A DNA stretch of 64,000 nt from Zerene cesonia (Eukaryota > Arthropoda > Insecta > Lepidoptera > Pieridae). Numbering within the stretch: position 1 is the stretch's first letter; every line of letters starts with the position of its first letter. This document shows, in pieces, positions 45,736 through 56,654 of this stretch. Location: contig NW_024045132.1 of the NCBI RefSeq assembly GCF_012273895.1, forward strand, positions 2,666,001-2,730,000. Reading direction: 5' to 3'. The notes under the pieces were generated by a model. That model saw only the letters and a program-made list of their open reading frames with translations, made no database searches and was not told the origin of the DNA. The translations under genes were made by a program, and so were the position numbers.

Positions 45736-47124
45736 AATAAATATGTGTTTTATAAAGTTTTTCTTTTTCATTCAATTTCATCAATTCTTATACGAGCTAT
45801 GTTAACATAATAAGCTGAATCTTTATAATTATCATCCGCTATACTTCCTCTTATATCCGCTTTTTGCGTGCAACTTAAACACTAATTGACAGCGTAAACT
45901 AAATAAACTCATTGTATTAAAATGTCTACGCGATGTGCTTACGATAAAATGTTAAATACTCATCTAGTTATAAGTTAGCTTTAAGATGAATACTTAGGTA
46001 TCTAAATCTTAAGGAAGTCTAATCGACAGCCTAATTTAATGCGGAAATTGAACACTTGCCTAACGAATGTCCTGGCGGCTATGCATAATGCAAAATTTTT
46101 TGTGCGTCTAGCTGGACTCAGGACCTTTAAATATTAGATAGATAGTCGGATCTCGTTATTAATGTTAATTAATGCTTACCTACAAACTTGTCGCGTTGTG
46201 GTAAAACTTCTGTCATACAATGGTAAAATTACTAAGTACTTGCACGGTTATAATAATACCTACTAAAAAATAATTTTAAAAATTATTCTTTCAATTTAAG
46301 TAAATCTTATTCACAGATTAAGTTAATTTACATTAGTTTTTGCTACGGGGTTTAAATAAGAAGCCAGTCCATTAATCACGATTAGGTAGATAAGTATGTG
46401 ATTTTTTGGTACCAGGTTCCGACGTGATAGCGGCAGTATAAATCGTCAGTGGCATGCACATTATGCACCAGGTGTGAACTTCTAACTGCGTTCAGTTTAA
46501 TTTTCTAAAAACAAATGCATGTATTTTTGGGTTTATTGGATATGATATATGTTCCTACCTATCGTTGTTGGTGTTAGTAGTAAAGTGAAGTCGTGAATGG
46601 ATTCCCACTTCCCAGATTGATAGTGTAGCTGTGTAGGTGAGGTAAGGAGAACAACATCTAATTTGCAAAGGTGTCTTACGTCGAAATGTGTTTTAGCAAA
46701 ATTTTGATCCACTAAGGAGGACAAAATAGATCTAGATTATTCATTTTTCTTTTGTTGATGAAATAATTGTTCATTGTAGTTTCATATTATTTGCAAGATT
46801 TTTTTGTTGCGAGGTATTAAAATAGGTATAACTTATTCCACTACGATACTTTAGCAATAGATTCGCAAAAAAATTACGCCTTAAGAATTCAAAATGTACT
46901 GCCTTAAATCTAGCCTCGCCAGAAAAGATTAAAATATTTATTAGTTCTGAATTTATCTATAAATATGAGTAATACTCATACTCGACCTTATGTTCGCTAC
47001 ATAGAAATAGGTATTACTTATTGCAAACAGAAGTATGAGTAAATTTTCAAATAGGTTGGACACAAAATCCCTGATTTGTCATTTTAACGAAAAAAAATAC
47101 TGAGAGTTTTTTTTAATGTCAGAG

Positions 47125-47445
47125 TCGGCAATAGAGCTGGTCGAACGCCTGAAGTTTAACCTTCGGTACCACCGCCCATGAACATTTAGAGAGACATAAA
47201 GTCCATTGCAGACCTTACGCCTCTACAAATGGATTGCCGACTTCAAATTGGGAAGGGATCAAGAAAGGATTGGCGAGAGGAACAAAGGAAAGGAGTGGGA
47301 AGGGTAAGGAAAAGAATATGGGCCTCCGGCTCCCCCACTAACCGAACGAAACACAGCAGAACGCTATTTCACGCCGGTCTTCAGTGGGGGTGTGGTATTT
47401 CCCCGGTGCGAGTTGGCCCAATTCGTGTCGAAGCGTGCTACCACA
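47125..47445. repeat. interspersed repeat, second long copy
   Basis: Shares CACCGCCCATGAACATTTAG, GGGCCTCCGGCTCCCCCACT, TATTTCACGCCGGTC and GGGTGTGGTATTTCCCC with the copy at 45434, with substitutions and small indels. Confidence 0.75.
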
Positions 47446-49301
47446 TACAAAATTACTTACCTATTATGTTCTATTACTTACTTATTTTCTTAATTGTCCT
47501 CTAGACTGTGGAAGTTTCAACACAACGATTAAATAAAGAAACACGTATTATTCAGTGATTATCATTGTATAATTACCTAATATCTAACTTAATTATTAAA
47601 CTCACATTGAAGTTAATAGAAATCAAAATTAGGCACGTTTAGAGATGTATTAAAAGTATTCAGTAATCATTGCAAAATGTTTTATATTGAAAGTAGTTAG
47701 TTATGCTAGTATAGTATTATGTTATCTGTGGTTATGCCTTAGGCCTTAAATTTTTCCATATAAAATAACGTCCATATCAAAGAGTAGATTAATATACATG
47801 TCCATATCATCGCGATTGCGTTAAAATCACACGCAGCAAATCAAATCAAAGAATCCTTTGATTATTTTCTTTAGGAATTTTATTGATTTAAAAAATTTTA
47901 TATTATAGAAAATAATATACAAGCATTATTTTTATAAGCGAAGTAGCTACTAATTACCACTATAATTAGTAAGACTTTGAAAACTTATTAAACAATTTGT
48001 TTTGTCGAGATGGTTGTTTTTGCGCGAAAGTTCCAGAGTCCTGGTACTCTCAGCGCAGAATATGAGTATGATCAAATTCAGGTATTCTAGATAGATCTAT
48101 CGATCATTAGGAGGTTGGAATGATGTTTAAATAGAAAAAGATGTTTAAATGTACTCTATGTAAGATTACGGCGGATATTTTTCGATCGTTTGTTGCAGTC
48201 ATTTTAGGACATCCACTGTTGGACATAGGCCTCCCCCAAAGATTTCCAAAACATATACATATATGTAAGTATTGTTATTTTTTTACGTAACGTAATTTGA
48301 TGCTAAATAATTAACTGCAATATTAATTTTATTTCAAAAAACATTATTCATGTCACAAATCTGTAAAAAAAATGCAGTCTACTAGTGTACCCTGTAACAT
48401 TCGTAGAATATTCTCTCCTATTTCTTTTTATCCATGGCACTTTGCAGCGGTCGTCCCTAAAATTATTTTTCTGCATTTAAGCATTTCTGACTGAGTTTGA
48501 GTAACTCTGATTTTAGGTACTATTAAATTTGCCGAAATTCTACACAGAGAAATTAACAATCCAATTGATTTCATAATAAGTGCACGATTGACAAAGAATT
48601 CATCAAAGCAAGACCAGAGTACTTATAGCGAGCCCTTTATTTTTTATTTTGACTCAATTGAATCGGCTTGTTTACAAAAATAAATTGACTAGCTAAATAT
48701 AATTATATCATACAGTAATGTTATCATGTATTGTTCGTCCCAATAGGCTGATACGCTAACCCGATACATGCGATCGAAAATTTTCATCTTTATAAATTAA
48801 ATGTAGGGTGATAATGCACCACCACTCTGAATTCTTCCAAGTCTTTCGATTATCTTGTTCCTAGAAGCTACGAGAAGAACAACCGTAAAAAACGGAAAAT
48901 CATATGCATATTTTAAACTCTAAATACCTAGTCTTTTTATACTTTGGGAATCGCTTAATCTATATTTAATCTCATAAGCTTTAAATGTGTGAAGAATGTT
49001 GTAGGTACTTATATTTAAAGCTTATTTAATTGTATTTAAACAAAGAAGGAGATCAGTCCTTAAGATTTTTGTCTAAAAGTTCCTAGTAGGTACGTAAATA
49101 GATATGCTCTTCTTTGTAAGCATAGCATTTCTAGTTAAGGTACCGTCCCTCAGTACTGAATGTAATCCCGCTTTACCAACTAAATCCCATACAATCCCGT
49201 ATACAATTCTCGAAAAGTTGGCCGCCTTATTCTAATTAAAATATTATATTGTTCACATTATTAACGTAATGCACAAGAACGAAATTATCATTATGTGAAT
49301 A

Positions 49302-49648
49302 ATAGCTGCGCCCCACGGTTTCACCCGCGTAAGTTAGTATCCCGTAGAAATATCGGGATAAAAAGTTGCCTATATAGTATTTTCTTGTGTTTGGTTTCAC
49401 GCGAGTATTATACATTTAGAAATTAAAAACTTTTCAACGGATTTTATATATATTTTGATATAATGAATAAATCGCGTTTAAAATCCGTTGAAAAGTTTTT
49501 AATTTCTAAGTTGCCTATATGTTATTCCAGTTGTCCAGCTGTCTACGTACCAAATGTCATTGCAATCGGTTCAGTAGTTTTTGCGTGAAAAAGCAACAAA
49601 CACACACACATCCTCACGAAATTTCGCATTTATAATACTAGTAGGATT
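49302..49648 (+). repeat. interspersed element split by a second 132-bp insertion
   Basis: The outer element starts AATAGCTGCGCCCCACGG and ends CGCATTTATAATACTAGTAG. At 49376-49507 it is interrupted by a different AT-rich foldback sequence. The 13-base AAGTTGCCTATAT stands on both sides (49363-49375 and 49508-49520), the mark of a target-site duplication. The insert carries GAAATTAAAAACTTTTCAAC near its left end and the inverted counterpart GTTGAAAAGTTTTTAATTTC near its right end; a related sequence lies at 57141-57220. Confidence 0.85.
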
Positions 49649-50240
49649 GACAAATTTGTCATTAATGAAAAATAATGTAAAATGTATGAGTTTACTGCCA
49701 GTACCACGTGTACCTTTTCAAATTTTAATTTTTTATATAATAAAAAAAAAGTTGAGGGCTAATGCGCCCTATTTTTTCAATCCACTCCTTCACTCGAAAT
49801 TTATTATGGACTCGGTATTGTGATTAGAGACAGATGCGATCTTATTGAGAGAGAGAGGAAATTAAAAAAACAAATCTAAAAATAAAATGTGTCGTATATA
49901 TCTCTATATTATGCAGAAATAAATATGTTAAAACTTTTGTAGCGATACAAAGTTACCCAACCTAACATCCTCGACCGCTTCTTTCAGAAAACAAAAATTT
50001 AATCTACGCGAACTATAAAAAATAATATCCACCAATACCTAACTATACAAATTATACAGTATATCTGCCCTAGTCTAGACTATATTCGCTAATAAAGAGC
50101 ATGATATATAAGAATTCTCAATTCAAATTTTATTAAAGTTGTGTTCAAATAATCCATGCCTTATTCTGTAAAGGGTTAGTTCTCACATGAGTGACGTGTT
50201 AGACCATTCAAATCGCACTGCTCAAGATGTTCTTGTGTAG

Positions 50241-50248
50241 TATATAAA
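50241..50248 (+). promoter_or_regulatory. TATA box of the carbonic anhydrase gene
   Basis: TATATAAA lies 67 bases before the end of the 5' leader. About 30 bases downstream is ATCAAGTG, a fair insect initiator site, which would give a leader of roughly 40 bases before the ATG at 50315. A TATA-type promoter suits a tissue-regulated gene more than the housekeeping neighbours. Confidence 0.65.
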
Positions 50249-50314
50249 CCGCAGTCTGCAAGAAAGGAAGCATCAAGTGACCATCCAATCAATCAATTAA
50301 TTAAGTAATTCACA

Positions 50315-53300
50315 ATGAATTCTATTGTTTCATCTCTTATCGCTGTATTGGCACTTCAGGGTAAGCCTCATCATATTTTATGATTTTATTTTACAATAAT
50401 TTTTATTTAATATGTATATAAAAAACGTAAATTAATAATTACTTAATTTAAAATAATAAAATACATTTATACCTAAACTTGCTTGATAATCGATCTAAGA
50501 GTAAATTTTAGCTTTAGAAATATTTTCAAACAATTTGCTGTTTTATAATAAGTTGCAAAGTTCTACAATAGATATACAATAGATTTATAAAAAAAAAATT
50601 AATAAACTTCTCGGTAACGAAAAAAAAACACCGGCAAAATAATTATAAAGAATTCATAATGAAAAATGGATCGAAGGATAGCGAATTGGAGCATAAAATC
50701 AGATAAAAGCATACAGTTAATATTTTGTGCCCTTAACTGTTCATAATTGTGTTTAATTAAGTTTTAAATGTACAATGTATAGCGCAGTCGCAAACACGCG
50801 AAATATGTAACGTACCTACGTTTCACACACGATGGATCGCACAAACATCCGACCAAACACTCTAGATGATTCAAAATATCGTATTTTGATCAATTAAAAA
50901 TTTCCTTCATCAAAAACGAAGCGAAATTAAAAAACTGTTATACCCATCAACATTTTTCCTTACATATAAAATTTCGTTCAAATTAAAAAAGGAATCGAAT
51001 TAATAAGCAAATTTAAATGCAAACCACACGGAAGGCACCAGGTTGAAAACAATAATAAATTAAATAGAAAAAAAAATCAGAAGCAGAAAAAGTATGCCAA
51101 ATAATTTTAATTTCAATAATCTTGACCCTAAATTAGCACTAGATTATCCATAAAAAGGTCACCTATGTTTGATCTTTTCATCTTAATGCAGTTAACGCGT
51201 AGACGCATGTTTATTTCAGCACATTTCAAGTCACGAATGCTAAAGGATAAATTTATTAATCGTTTAGTTCATTTGTTTCAATATATATCATGATTCGTGA
51301 ATTTTTTTATTAATAACGTTGTTTGGAGAATTGACAGAAATAAAAATGGTGGTAAAAATAACTTCAATAAAGGTAAGATTATTAAGTTTAAGTTGTTCGT
51401 AATTGTTCCGTATCGTAAAATTCCCGATACTATTTTTTGTTTCTGTACTAAAAATACGTACCTACCTAAATTTTAGGATTTATCTAAATCAAAATACCTA
51501 CAATTGATCAAGGGTCAAGTGAATGGATAAAAAATACATTTTTTATGAATTAGGTGGGACTTATATAAATTCTTATTAGTTTAAACTAGTATAGTAGTAT
51601 GTTATCTGTGGTTTAAACATACATGTACCTAATCATCAAAACCTATCATTAATTTAATAAAATTTATCATTATCCGTAAAACATACTCGTTAAACATCAG
51701 GTAAATTACGGTTATTTTTAAACGTCCTGTCATTTTACGCCATATAAATACGTTGCACTCAGCGGCTCGCAAATTATTGTTATTTAAATCTTCCATTTTA
51801 ATTTATGGTCTTCGATTGTTTCTTTTAAAATTCTGTTATTATGATCGTAAGTCTTGTATTCGAGCTCATTATATAAATGATTTTTATGTATGAAAGCGGA
51901 CGACGGTAATAGGAATATAATGTTTTTTATTGTTGCTTAAATAATCCTCAACATTCCCGAAACTCTCTCTGAAAATAGCAAAATTTAAAAACTGTTATTT
52001 GTCTAAATTTATCCATATACAATGTACATTATTCCTCATTTTCAACCTAGAATCAATGCTAAGACCCAAGTCGTAAGGTATATGTTTTTTTATTGCGTAC
52101 ATTTAAACTATCTTCATTTCAAACTTTAAATTTTCCTTATTTTAGATTTAAACGGCATATGCCTAATGTTAATACGAAAATCTATAGTATCATGGACATT
52201 ACCCCTCAGGAGTTACATATACCTACGAGCTAGAGACTTTTTTTTAAATTCCCGTAACTATAAGATATAATCAATTACTTCTCTAAACAATGATGTGACT
52301 ATAGAGTAGGATTAAGAATAATAAATCAGCCGCCGTTTAAGCCAAATTTATTGATTTATAAAAGCTTAAGAAACAAATCACGTAGCTTCAAAGATTTTCG
52401 ATACCTAGCATAGTAATGCAATGTCGTGCAGATCGATGCACGCAGTATTTTTTATAAACATACCTTGATTGCGAGTTCCGACTTCGGCTGACGGCAAATA
52501 TTGCTCGAGCTAATGTGTTTGGTACATAAGCTACACCACTTCGAAGTATCATCACAATCTGTTCAGTGGATTTCGGGTGAAAGGATAGCAAACATACTTA
52601 TATCCATCCTCACAACTTTTGCGTTTATAATATTAGAAGGAAAATTATATCAATTAGTCCTATAATTATAATTAATATATACTAAACATGTTGCTATATT
52701 ATTGTAACCATACGAACCTATTGGTATTATTTTTTATATCGTATTAACTACAAAAACTCTTCACCTCCAAGAACATTCAGGATTTCTAAATATTTATTCG
52801 CAAAGTATCTCAAAGCAATTTATCCAATCATACGCTTCATGAGATGATTTTTTTTTTATTTTCTAGTAATGTACTCATTCAAAATATGCGTAACAAATTC
52901 TTTAAGTTCTTCAATTTTACACCTCTATAGCGATACGTGCTTTCTTTAAATTAAGTACATTTTATTACGGCTATAAAATAAAATCGTCTGGCATACAAAT
53001 AAGCCTTGTATTGAATAATATATGACGTGATTCTAAATTTTGGTACGGCAGACAATACATTTTAATTTTAATCTATTCACAGTTGGATTTATCGTCGTAT
53101 TTAATTAATGCAAATACATCCATTGGTCTAATGGATATTAAGTGTTTCCATATATGTTATATTCGATTCAAATAATATTTTTTCATCGTTTACAATATAT
53201 ATTATACAAACAACTATGATACATAGTAGCTACAAAGGAATTGTTTATTAAATATAACGCACTGAATGGACGGCTCTTATATTATTAATTATGTCAATTT

Positions 53301-56300
53301 TAATCAATTAAAGTAGTCTCTAAGAGCGGCTTATTTCATTGTGAGGTATATGGTTGACAATGTATCCGCCTGAATTAAAGTGTCATTTACTGAATTTTGC
53401 AATATCACCAATCTCAAACACAATGGCAAATTTCCTATAATAATACCTTAAACTGGGTCGTCCAGGGTTCAAAAACCAAAGCCTCATTCAAAATTATCTT
53501 ATCTTCAGTGAGCTAACAATATGAAATTCCCGCCAAAGTTTAGTAGTAATTTTTTTAATTAAGAACACGTAGAAGAGATATACTTAGTCTGGCCATAAAT
53601 ACTGTTACACTTAATTATAAAAAAATATTACATTTGAATTTCGAATCTNNNNNNNNNNNNNNNNNNNNNNNNNNNNNNNNNNNNNNNNNNNNNNNNNNNN
53701 NNNNNNNNNNNNNNNNNNNNNNNNNNNNNNNNNNNNNNNNNNNNNNNNNNNNNNNNNNNNNNNNNNNNNNNNNNNNNNNNNNNNNNNNNNNNNNNNNNNN
53801 NNNNNNNNNNNNNNNNNNNNNNNNNNNNNNNNNNNNNNNNNNNNNNNNNNNNNNNNNNNNNNNNNNNNNNNNNNNNNNNNNNNNNNNNNNNNNNNNNNNN
53901 NNNNNNNNNNNNNNNNNNNNNNNNNNNNNNNNNNNNNNNNNNNNNNNNNNNNNNNNNNNNNNNNNNNNNNNNNNNNNNNNNNNNNNNNNNNNNNNNNNNN
54001 NNNNNNNNNNNNNNNNNNNNNNNNNNNNNNNNNNNNNNNNNNNNNNNNNNNNNNNNNNNNNNNNNNNNNNNNNNNNNNNNNNNNNNNNNNNNNNNNNNNN
54101 NNNNNNNNNNNNNNNNNNNNNNNNNNNNNNNNNNNNNNNNNNNNNNNNNNNNNNNNNNNNNNNNNNNNNNNNNNNNNNNNNNNNNNNNNNNNNNNNNNNN
54201 NNNNNNNNNNNNNNNNNNNNNNNNNNNNNNNNNNNNNNNNNNNNNNNNNNNNNNNNNNNNNNNNNNNNNNNNNNNNNNNNNNNNNNNNNNNNNNNNNNNN
54301 NNNNNNNNNNNNNNNNNNNNNNNNNNNNNNNNNNNNNNNNNNNNNNNNNNNNNNNNNNNNNNNNNNNNNNNNNNNNNNNNNNNNNNNNNNNNNNNNNNNN
54401 NNNNNNNNNNNNNNNNNNNNNNNNNNNNNNNNNNNNNNNNNNNNNNNNNNNNNNNNNNNNNNNNNNNNNNNNNNNNNNNNNNNNNNNNNNNNNNNNNNNN
54501 NNNNNNNNNNNNNNNNNNNNNNNNNNNNNNNNNNNNNNNNNNNNNNNNNNNNNNNNNNNNNNNNNNNNNNNNNNNNNNNNNNNNNNNNNNNNNNNNNNNN
54601 NNNNNNNNNNNNNNNNNNNNNNNNNNNNNNNNNNNNNNNNNNNNNNNNGTAATAAATGTTATTTGCAGTTAACAATTTTCTTTTTTCTTTATTACAATAT
54701 TTATGGCAAGACTAGGTACATGTAGATCAGTTACAACGGTTATGGCGGCTTTTTATTTTTTTCAATATTTTGCAGTGTCCTTGGTCCTTGGTTGGGGTTA
54801 CCGTGCTTCTGATCAAAGGCGTTGGGCGGTACTACATCCAGCATGCGGCGGTCGTCAACAGTCTCCAATTGCTATTTCTGCTCGCCAAGCTATACCCATT
54901 TCTATACCCGCCATGGAACTGATTGGGTATCAGAATCCACTCCCGGGACCATTGACTATAACTAATAATGGACATTCTGGTAAACTTGTTGAAATTAAAT
55001 TATTATTTTCAGTACCAAAGTTTGTTTTATGAATACTAATATTTATATTAATTATCTATGGCGCTTGTTTATAACTCTATTGATTTTCAGTTGCACTAAG
55101 CATCCCTAAATATTCATCCGAAGAAGAAAAGAAAGGATTCCGTCTACCATATATTTTCGGCGGTCCTCTCGATAATGAGTATGAGATTGAAGGTCTGCAC
55201 TTCCACTGGGGTGATAAGAACAACCGTGGTTCAGAACACACTCTAAACGACATGCGTCTGCCTCTTGAAATGCATATCATCCACAGAAACAAGAAATACA
55301 GGAGTCTTGCTGAAGCTCTCCAACACCCTGATGGTCTCTGCGTTCTTGCTTTCTTCTATCAGGTAAACCGCCATTTCATCATTATTGAAAAAATGTAAAT
55401 TAATACTTTACATATGATAACTGCTAAAGTATGTTTGTTCGTATGTTTCTTTTTCTTGAATTAGGCTGTTTTTTTTACCGCGGTAAAACTTCTCATTTCC
55501 ATGGGAGTATATCCTTCATATTCCCTCTGACCACACGCTCAAAGCCGAGTGAAACAGGATATTTTAAATGTACGAAATCTTAATATACGCTTAACGGGTG
55601 GGCGCAAAATTTTGTCGTCTCCATTAATATGCAAGACGTGTGTTCTAAAAATACTACATTATCGTTTATCAGTGAAGGCGATGAATACCTTATTATAATA
55701 GTTTTTTATGTATTTACATTAACTTTGACCAATAAAAAAAGTTGTAACATATTTTACAGGTCGTCGAATTCGAAGCCAAGCTCCTCACTCCCATCGTCAA
55801 GAACCTGTCTACAATTGAGAATTACAACACCAGTATGCAACTTCCTCACACCTTCTCCTTGTCTTCCATCCTCTCCGGACTTGACACCGAACGTTTCTAC
55901 ACATACAAGGGCTCCCTCACCACCCCGCCTTGCGCTGAAGCCGTCACATGGGTCGTTTTCTCTGACTACCTTCCAATCTCTGTCTTCCAGGTATTATCCA
56001 TAATTTTAATAAGCATTTTTTTATATTCCTATTAAATTGGAAAGCTCATACGAGTCATTTTAGCATATTTCTTAATTTAGCATGTATTTTATAAAAATTC
56101 AAAATAATGTTAATTTAAATTAAACAGGAATAAAATACTTAAACTATTTTACAGATGGACAACTTCCGTGGTCTTCTCTCCAACCTCAACTTGCCTCTTG
56201 TTGACAACTTCAGGCAGCTCCAGCCACTCTTCGGTCGTCGTATCTTCGTAAGAATTACTTCTAAGAATCCCAAGTTCAAGAAAACCAAGCTCCACTACTC

Positions 56301-56361
56301 CAAATGGGACTGGGTTGGCCATAAGAAAGCCGAAAATGACGTTAACGAATTCGATGACTAA
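50315..56361 (+). CDS. alpha carbonic anhydrase, secreted, five exons
   Basis: Zinc enzyme interconverting CO2 and bicarbonate. Coding exons: 50315-50360, 54776-54979, 55091-55362, 55760-55990 and 56155-56361, totalling 319 residues. Exon 1 and the start of exon 2 encode a signal peptide (MNSIVSSLIAVLALQ then VSLVLGWGY). The zinc ligands are the two His of LHFHWG and the His of LEMHIIH. NNGHS carries the proton-shuttle His, and TTPPCAEAVTW the Thr gatekeeper, so the enzyme should be active. The C-terminus is basic then acidic (KAENDVNEFDD) with no hydrophobic anchor, which suggests secretion. Exons 3-5 use many C-ending codons, unlike the AT-rich surroundings, consistent with high expression. 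Intron 1 is 4.4 kb, holds a 1000-N gap and could hide another 5' exon. AATAAA at 56534-56539 is the likely poly(A) signal. Confidence 0.94.
52500..52645 (+). repeat. diverged interspersed-element fragment in carbonic anhydrase intron 1
   Basis: The end ACATACTTATATCCATCCTC ACAACTTTTGCGTTTATAAT ATTAGAAGG parallels the 3' end of the element at 62955 (ACACATCCTTACAAACTTTC GCATTTATAATATTAGTAGG). The rest of intron 1 (50361-54775) is AT-rich with no recognised exon; a dispersed CTAGTATAGTAGTATGTTAT word is near 51589. Confidence 0.5.
53649..54648. other. assembly gap (1000 N) in carbonic anhydrase intron 1
   Basis: Exactly 1000 Ns, nominal length. It lies only 127 bases before exon 2, so an extra coding exon could be hidden here, though the phase-1 join of exons 1 and 2 needs none. 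Confidence 0.98.
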
Positions 56362-56533
56362 ACATTTTGAATATCCAAATTTCGAATTAAATTAACCAAT
56401 CACCGCTCCTCGTTCTTTACGGGTACTAACGATTCTAACTAACGATTTATAATTTTGTTAAGTGATTAATATGGTTGTGTGCACTGTATCATATTGTATA
56501 TTTGTGCAATCAGTATTATTATAAGTTAATGTA

Positions 56534-56566
56534 AATAAATATATAAATAAATAATTTATTTTTATT
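56534..56566. terminator. convergent poly(A) signals, carbonic anhydrase (plus) and V-ATPase F distal exon (minus)
   Basis: AATAAA at 56534-56539 on the plus strand; TTTATT at 56555-56560 and 56561-56566 gives AATAAA on the minus strand. The two transcript ends would overlap in this AT-rich stretch. Confidence 0.55.
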
Positions 56567-56621
56567 TCAATTATACTTTAATACATTAATAATTGAACTT
56601 GTGTATAAAGCCATCAAACTA

Positions 56622-56654
56622 CTAGGTGGCGTAGTTATCAGCGCCAAACATGGA
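56622..56654 (-). CDS. Vha14: candidate alternative terminal exon of V-ATPase subunit F
   Basis: After a good acceptor (TTTTCTTTTCAG) the minus strand reads SMFGADNYAT and TAG. It has exactly the same length (33 bases) and phase as the standard last exon GMFNPEDLVR, shares the second and third residues (MF), and is followed by its own AATAAA words (56566-56555). The standard exon has a separate minus-strand AATAAA at 56892-56887, between the two. This arrangement fits alternative last exons with alternative polyadenylation. It has not been seen as a transcript here. Confidence 0.6.
   Translation of the reverse strand, partial: SMFGADNYAT

Larger units (their letters stand above)
41606..50314. 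other. 8.7 kb gene-poor, repeat-rich interval
   Basis: No credible protein-coding exon seen. Identified items are listed separately: SINE 44371-44656, repeat-family copies at 45434 and 47125, and a nested element at 49302-49648. Others are a remnant around 42340-42400 with tail ACGCGAACGAAGCCGCGGG near 42779, short foldbacks at 43507-43535 (GTACCACATG/CATGTGGTAC) and 43748-43775 (CGTCGATGC/GCATCGACG), and a common lepidopteran fragment CCACTGTTGGACATAGGCCT at about 48211. The remainder is AT-rich and unassigned. Regulatory DNA for the carbonic anhydrase could lie at its right end. Confidence 0.6.

Noticed and set aside
45577..45810. Small plus-strand open frame in the gene desert
   Set aside because: Lies within a dispersed repeat also found at 47125, where it is not conserved as protein.
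53611..54725. Open frames on both strands spanning the third gap
   Set aside because: They exist only because Ns contain no stop codons.
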